NCBI GenBank assembly: GCA_944387505.1
Contig: CALXFG010000020.1
Coordinates: forward strand, 1 to 37,531
Reading direction: 5' to 3'
From: an uncultured Clostridia bacterium
Lineage (GTDB): Bacteria > Bacillota > Clostridia > TANB77 > CAG-508
Length of the DNA: 37,531 bases
Both the position numbers and the translations under genes were made by a program. The notes under the pieces were generated by a model. It was not told the DNA's origin. It did not search any database and saw only the letters and a program-made list of their open reading frames with translations. The first letter of the stretch is position 1; every line of letters starts with the position of its first letter. Below, piece after piece: positions 34,271-37,531 of this stretch.

Positions 34271-34771
34271 TTACCTCGTGCTGTTGCTGCCCACTTTTAT
34301 AGAAAGCACATAAATTGGTTTACCGAAATGATTTACCAATCTATGTGTCTTACCTCTAGGGCAAACAATCACGTTACCGTCCGGAAAAACATACCATTCT
34401 TTAAACCTCTTGGTTTGCTTACTCTTAATCTGTTTTCCTTTGGCATTTTTCCTGGTGTTCACAGGCTCTTCATGTCCATGCTCACCAATAACCTCACCAG
34501 TATCCTTGACATACAGCCAAGCAAACCGGTGAACTGTGTGGTGATGCATATACTGCCCAATTTCCTGCTGCCAGACATCTCCATAGATGTCTTTGCCTTT
34601 CAACTTCTTCCAGGAAGCCGGCTTTTCGGTTGTCCTCAAGATTGCCTTTATCTCTTTCCAAAAGCACTCTAATGGGCTTTCAATCCAATAAGGCTCCCCT
34701 GTTTTCTCACGGATAGAATTTAAATCCTTTTCCGTGAATTTTCTTTTCCGTGCTGTCATTTTTTCTTCCAT
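34271..34771 (-). CDS. Cupin-like hypothetical protein (166 aa)
   Basis: Start at ATG 34771, nine bases after TTGGAGG; the longer upstream frame has no ribosome site. The first 60 residues are basic and helical. The rest has GQYMHHHTVHRF and EWYVFPDGNVIVCPRGKTHRLVNHFGKPIYVLSIKV, which suits a small cupin barrel with a histidine-rich metal site. That assignment is from pattern only. Codon use is less A+T-rich than flanking genes, and at least two arginines are CGG in frame, so it looks acquired. Substrate unknown. Confidence 0.6.
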   Translation of the reverse strand: MEEKMTARKRKFTEKDLNSIREKTGEPYWIESPLECFWKEIKAILRTTEKPASWKKLKGKDIYGDVWQQEIGQYMHHHTVHRFAWLYVKDTGEVIGEHGHEEPVNTRKNAKGKQIKSKQTKRFKEWYVFPDGNVIVCPRGKTHRLVNHFGKPIYVLSIKVGSNSTR

Positions 34772-34865
34772 TTTTTTGTCCTCCAACTTTTTATTATTGC
34801 ATGTTGCTTTTTTTATTATACCACAAAAAACCTTAAAACTCAATAATTTTGCATATCTAATACAA

Positions 34866-34896
34866 ACAGACACCTCTTATAAAAGAAAATGTCTGT
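34866..34896 (-). terminator. Weak hairpin after valS
   Basis: ACAGACA (34866-34872) pairs with TGTCTGT (34890-34896) around a long loop just downstream of the valS stop; T-run short. Confidence 0.4.
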
Positions 34897-34910
34897 CATA
34901 TTTTATACGA

Positions 34911-37531
34911 TTACTTCAAAGATTCCATCACCTTTGCTAACATATCTTTGTATTTTTCCAATTTTGCTTTTTCCTCATCAATTTTACTTTGAGGTGCTTT
35001 ATTCATAAAACCTGGATTAGACAACATTTTTTCACATCTAGCAACTTCACCTTCAAGTCTTTTCTTTTCTTCCTGCAATCTTTTTCTTTCTTGCTCCATG
35101 TCTACTAACCCTTCAAAAGGCATATATAATTCTATTCCATCTTGTACAATGCTAATCGCATTATCTTTAATTCCTGTTTTATCTTTTTGAATGGTTATAC
35201 TGCTTCCAAATCCTAATTTTAATAAAAATTCTTTTGCTTCCTCTATTTCTTTTTCATATTTTTCGGTTACAAAGATTAATTCTGCTTTTTTTGATGGATG
35301 TACATTCATATTTGCTCTTGTATTTCTGATTTCTGTAATAATTGTTTTTAGTCTTTCAACAAACTCTTCTTCCTCTTTAAATGCATTCTCATTTTTTGCA
35401 TAAGGCCATTTTGATACCATTAATTCTTTATCATTATATTTTACTAAGTTTCTATAAATTTCTGTTGTTACAAATGGCATAAATGGATGTAATAGTTTCA
35501 TTGAAATACCAAATACATAATCTAATACATAGCAAACTTTTACTTTTTCTTTGTAATCATCACTATATAGTCTTGGTTTTACCATTTCAATATACCAGTC
35601 ACAAAATTCATTCCAAATAAAGTTATATACTTTATCTAGAGCAACACCTAAGTCATAATTTTCCATATTATTGGTTACTTCTGTAATTAATGTTTCTAGT
35701 TTATTGATAATCCATTTATCTTCTAAATGTAATAATTCTTTTTTGTATTTACCTGATTCTTTGTCAAATACTTCTGTGTGGAATGCAATAATATCTTCAT
35801 CTTTTACATCACTATTTCTAATGAATTTTGTTGCATTCCATATTTTATTAGCAAAGTTTGATGCTTGCTCTAATTTTTCTGGCATATATCGAATGTCATT
35901 TCCCATTGTGGTTCCTGATATGACGGCAAATCTTAAACTATCTGCTCCATATTCATCAATAATTTCAATTGGATCTATACCATTTCCTAATGTTTTAGAC
36001 ATTTTTCTTCCTTGACTATCACGAACCATTCCATGGATTAAAATATCTTTAAATGGTGCTTGACCAGTAAATTCTAATCCTTGTGACATCATTCTAGATA
36101 CCCAGAAAGTAATAATATCAAATCCTGTAACCAATACATTTGTTGGATAGAATGTTTTATAATCTTCTGTTTCTGTGTTTGGCCAACCTAATGTTGAAAA
36201 TGGCCATAATGCAGAACTAAACCATGTATCCAATGTATCTTCATCTTGATGTAATTTTGTACTTCCACATTTTTCACATTTTTCTGGCGCTGTTTTGGCA
36301 ACATTAATATGTCCACATTCTTCACAATAATATGCTGGTATTTGATGTCCCCACCATAATTGTCTTGATATACACCAATCTTGTATATTATCTAGCCAAT
36401 TAAAATATTGTTTTTCATATTTTTTAGGAATAAATCTAGCCTCATTGTTTCTAACAGAATCTGCTGCTCTTTTTGCTAATTCTTTCATAGAAACAAACCA
36501 TTGCTCAGATATTTTAGGTTCTATGGTTGTTTTACATCTTTCACATTTTGCTACATTATGGGTATAGTCTTCTGTTTTTACTAATGCTCCAATTTCTTCT
36601 AGTTTTTTTACAATTGCTTTTCTAGCTTCTAATAAATCCATTCCTTTGTATTCTGGAACTAGATCACCCATTTTATAATCTTCATCAAATACTTCTACAA
36701 TTTCTAAGTTATGTCTTAAACCTGCTTGATAGTCATTCATATCATGAGCTGGTGTAATTTTAACACAACCTGTTCCAAATTCTTTATCTACAAAGTCATC
36801 TGCAATAATTGGAATTTCTTTATTCATAATTGGTAAGATACATGTTTTTCCAACTAAATCTTTGTATCTTTCATCCTCTGGATGTACAGCAACTGCTGTA
36901 TCTCCAAGCATTGTTTCAGGTCTTGTTGTTGCAACTACAATATATCTATCTTTTTCTCCTGTTATTTGATAACGAATATGCCATAAATGTGAAGCTTCTT
37001 CTTTGTATTCCACTTCTGCATCTGATATAGATGTTTTACAACTTGGGCAATAGTTAATCATTCTTTTTCCTTTATAGATTAATCCTTTGTTATATAAATC
37101 AACAAATTGCTCTAAAACTGCATCTGATAATCCTTCATCCATTGTAAAACGTTTTCTATCCCAATCACAAGAACAACCTAATTTCTTTTGTTGCATTTCA
37201 ATTGTTCCACCATAGATTCTTGTCCATTCCCATGCTTCTTCTAGGAATTTTTCTCTACCTAATTCTTGTTTTGTTTTTCCTTCATTTCTTAATTTTTCAA
37301 CAACTTTCATTTCTGTTGAAATAGCTGCATGGTCTGTTCCTGGAAGCCATAAGGTATTATATCCTTGCATTCTTTTAAAACGAATTAAGATATCTTGTAT
37401 GGTATCATCTAAAGCATGTCCCATGTGTAATTTTCCTGTTACATTTGGAGGTGGCATCATAATACAATAACTTTCTTTGGTTTTATCCATACTTGGTTTA
37501 AAATACCCTTTTTCCTCCCATTCTTGATATA
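34911..37531 (-). CDS. valS: Valyl-tRNA synthetase, 5' end outside the window
   Basis: The frame runs off the window edge: the codons before the first internal ATG (37490) read Y-Q-E-W-E-E-K-G-Y-F, a normal ValRS start region, so only about 10-25 residues are missing. The HIGH-type motif is PPPNVTGKLHMGHAL, the KMSKS motif GRKMSKTLGNG; the editing domain has TTRPETMLGDTAVAVHP. Paired zinc-type cysteines lie in YYCEECGHINV ... CEKCG, and the C-terminal coiled coil (LVDMEQERKRLQEEKKRLE) is present. It charges tRNA-Val. No in-frame CGG was seen. Confidence 0.97.
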   Translation of the reverse strand, partial: YQEWEEKGYFKPSMDKTKESYCIMMPPPNVTGKLHMGHALDDTIQDILIRFKRMQGYNTLWLPGTDHAAISTEMKVVEKLRNEGKTKQELGREKFLEEAWEWTRIYGGTIEMQQKKLGCSCDWDRKRFTMDEGLSDAVLEQFVDLYNKGLIYKGKRMINYCPSCKTSISDAEVEYKEEASHLWHIRYQITGEKDRYIVVATTRPETMLGDTAVAVHPEDERYKDLVGKTCILPIMNKEIPIIADDFVDKEFGTGCVKITPAHDMNDYQAGLRHNLEIVEVFDEDYKMGDLVPEYKGMDLLEARKAIVKKLEEIGALVKTEDYTHNVAKCERCKTTIEPKISEQWFVSMKELAKRAADSVRNNEARFIPKKYEKQYFNWLDNIQDWCISRQLWWGHQIPAYYCEECGHINVAKTAPEKCEKCGSTKLHQDEDTLDTWFSSALWPFSTLGWPNTETEDYKTFYPTNVLVTGFDIITFWVSRMMSQGLEFTGQAPFKDILIHGMVRDSQGRKMSKTLGNGIDPIEIIDEYGADSLRFAVISGTTMGNDIRYMPEKLEQASNFANKIWNATKFIRNSDVKDEDIIAFHTEVFDKESGKYKKELLHLEDKWIINKLETLITEVTNNMENYDLGVALDKVYNFIWNEFCDWYIEMVKPRLYSDDYKEKVKVCYVLDYVFGISMKLLHPFMPFVTTEIYRNLVKYNDKELMVSKWPYAKNENAFKEEEEFVERLKTIITEIRNTRANMNVHPSKKAELIFVTEKYEKEIEEAKEFLLKLGFGSSITIQKDKTGIKDNAISIVQDGIELYMPFEGLVDMEQERKRLQEEKKRLEGEVARCEKMLSNPGFMNKAPQSKIDEEKAKLEKYKDMLAKVMESLK

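Noticed and set aside
1..37531. tRNA, rRNA genes and CRISPR arrays
   Set aside because: I saw no cloverleaf with TTCGA-type arms, no rRNA segment and no regularly spaced repeat array. A dedicated RNA search would be more sensitive.

Overview
The window looks like a chromosomal piece of a low-G+C, monoderm, spore-lineage Firmicute (Clostridia-like). It carries miaB-mutS, ftsZ, a SpoVB-type flippase, DacF-type D-Ala-D-Ala carboxypeptidase, a VanW protein, zinc-type L31, valS, and strong TTGACA/TATAAT promoters with AGGAGG ribosome sites. Core genes are very A+T-rich and take arginine mostly from AGA. Several interspersed genes are less A+T-rich and use CGG for arginine, which marks them as acquired.

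Layout. 1-1119: sparse region with one orphan gene. 1121-7490 (minus): a six-gene operon behind a near-consensus promoter with two dyads. It encodes a Ycf46-like AAA+ ATPase, a fused Ycf35(DUF1257)/DUF2997-like protein, a methylthiotransferase-like radical SAM enzyme, two paralogous proteins sharing an N-terminal RVIRF tag, and a 417-residue protein. I regard it as an uncharacterised multi-component system. 7688-8711: the 3' part of dxr, cut off and abutting a small foreign-looking gene. 8845-12888: mutS and miaB. 13026-16700: an unknown protein, L31, VanW and a SpoVB-like flippase. 16756-17550: two tandem cassettes, each promoter, two-hairpin leader RNA, small ORF and terminator. 17595-19421: ftsZ and an SSB-like gene. 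19699-21733: a radical SAM protein and its DUF4130 partner, predicted to act on DNA. 21861-23445: small unknown genes. 23629-29496: a two-component system with an ABC exporter. 29581-34771: zinc phospholipase-C-like protein, DacF, polysaccharide deacetylase, and mobile-element debris. 34911 to the end: valS, whose 5' end lies outside the window.

The most striking observation concerns translation. Four core genes (ftsZ, the spoVB-like gene, the response regulator and dacF) are each split by a +1 frameshift. In every case the break is an in-frame CGG followed by a purine; skipping the C gives GGA or GGG (glycine) and restores a full-length, family-typical protein. I read the other core genes for in-frame CGG and found none, so in this window every in-frame CGG of a core gene sits at a frameshift. 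The acquired genes read CGG as ordinary arginine. This fits +1 frameshifting at a starved or unassigned CGG codon, but systematic sequence error must be excluded. A fifth split gene, the DNA-repair-type radical SAM gene, has a different lesion (one base missing).

Small palindromic repeats beginning GTCCCATTGAGATCG occur at gene ends. A tyrosine-recombinase C-terminal remnant at 32647-32772 and the truncated dxr point to past rearrangement.
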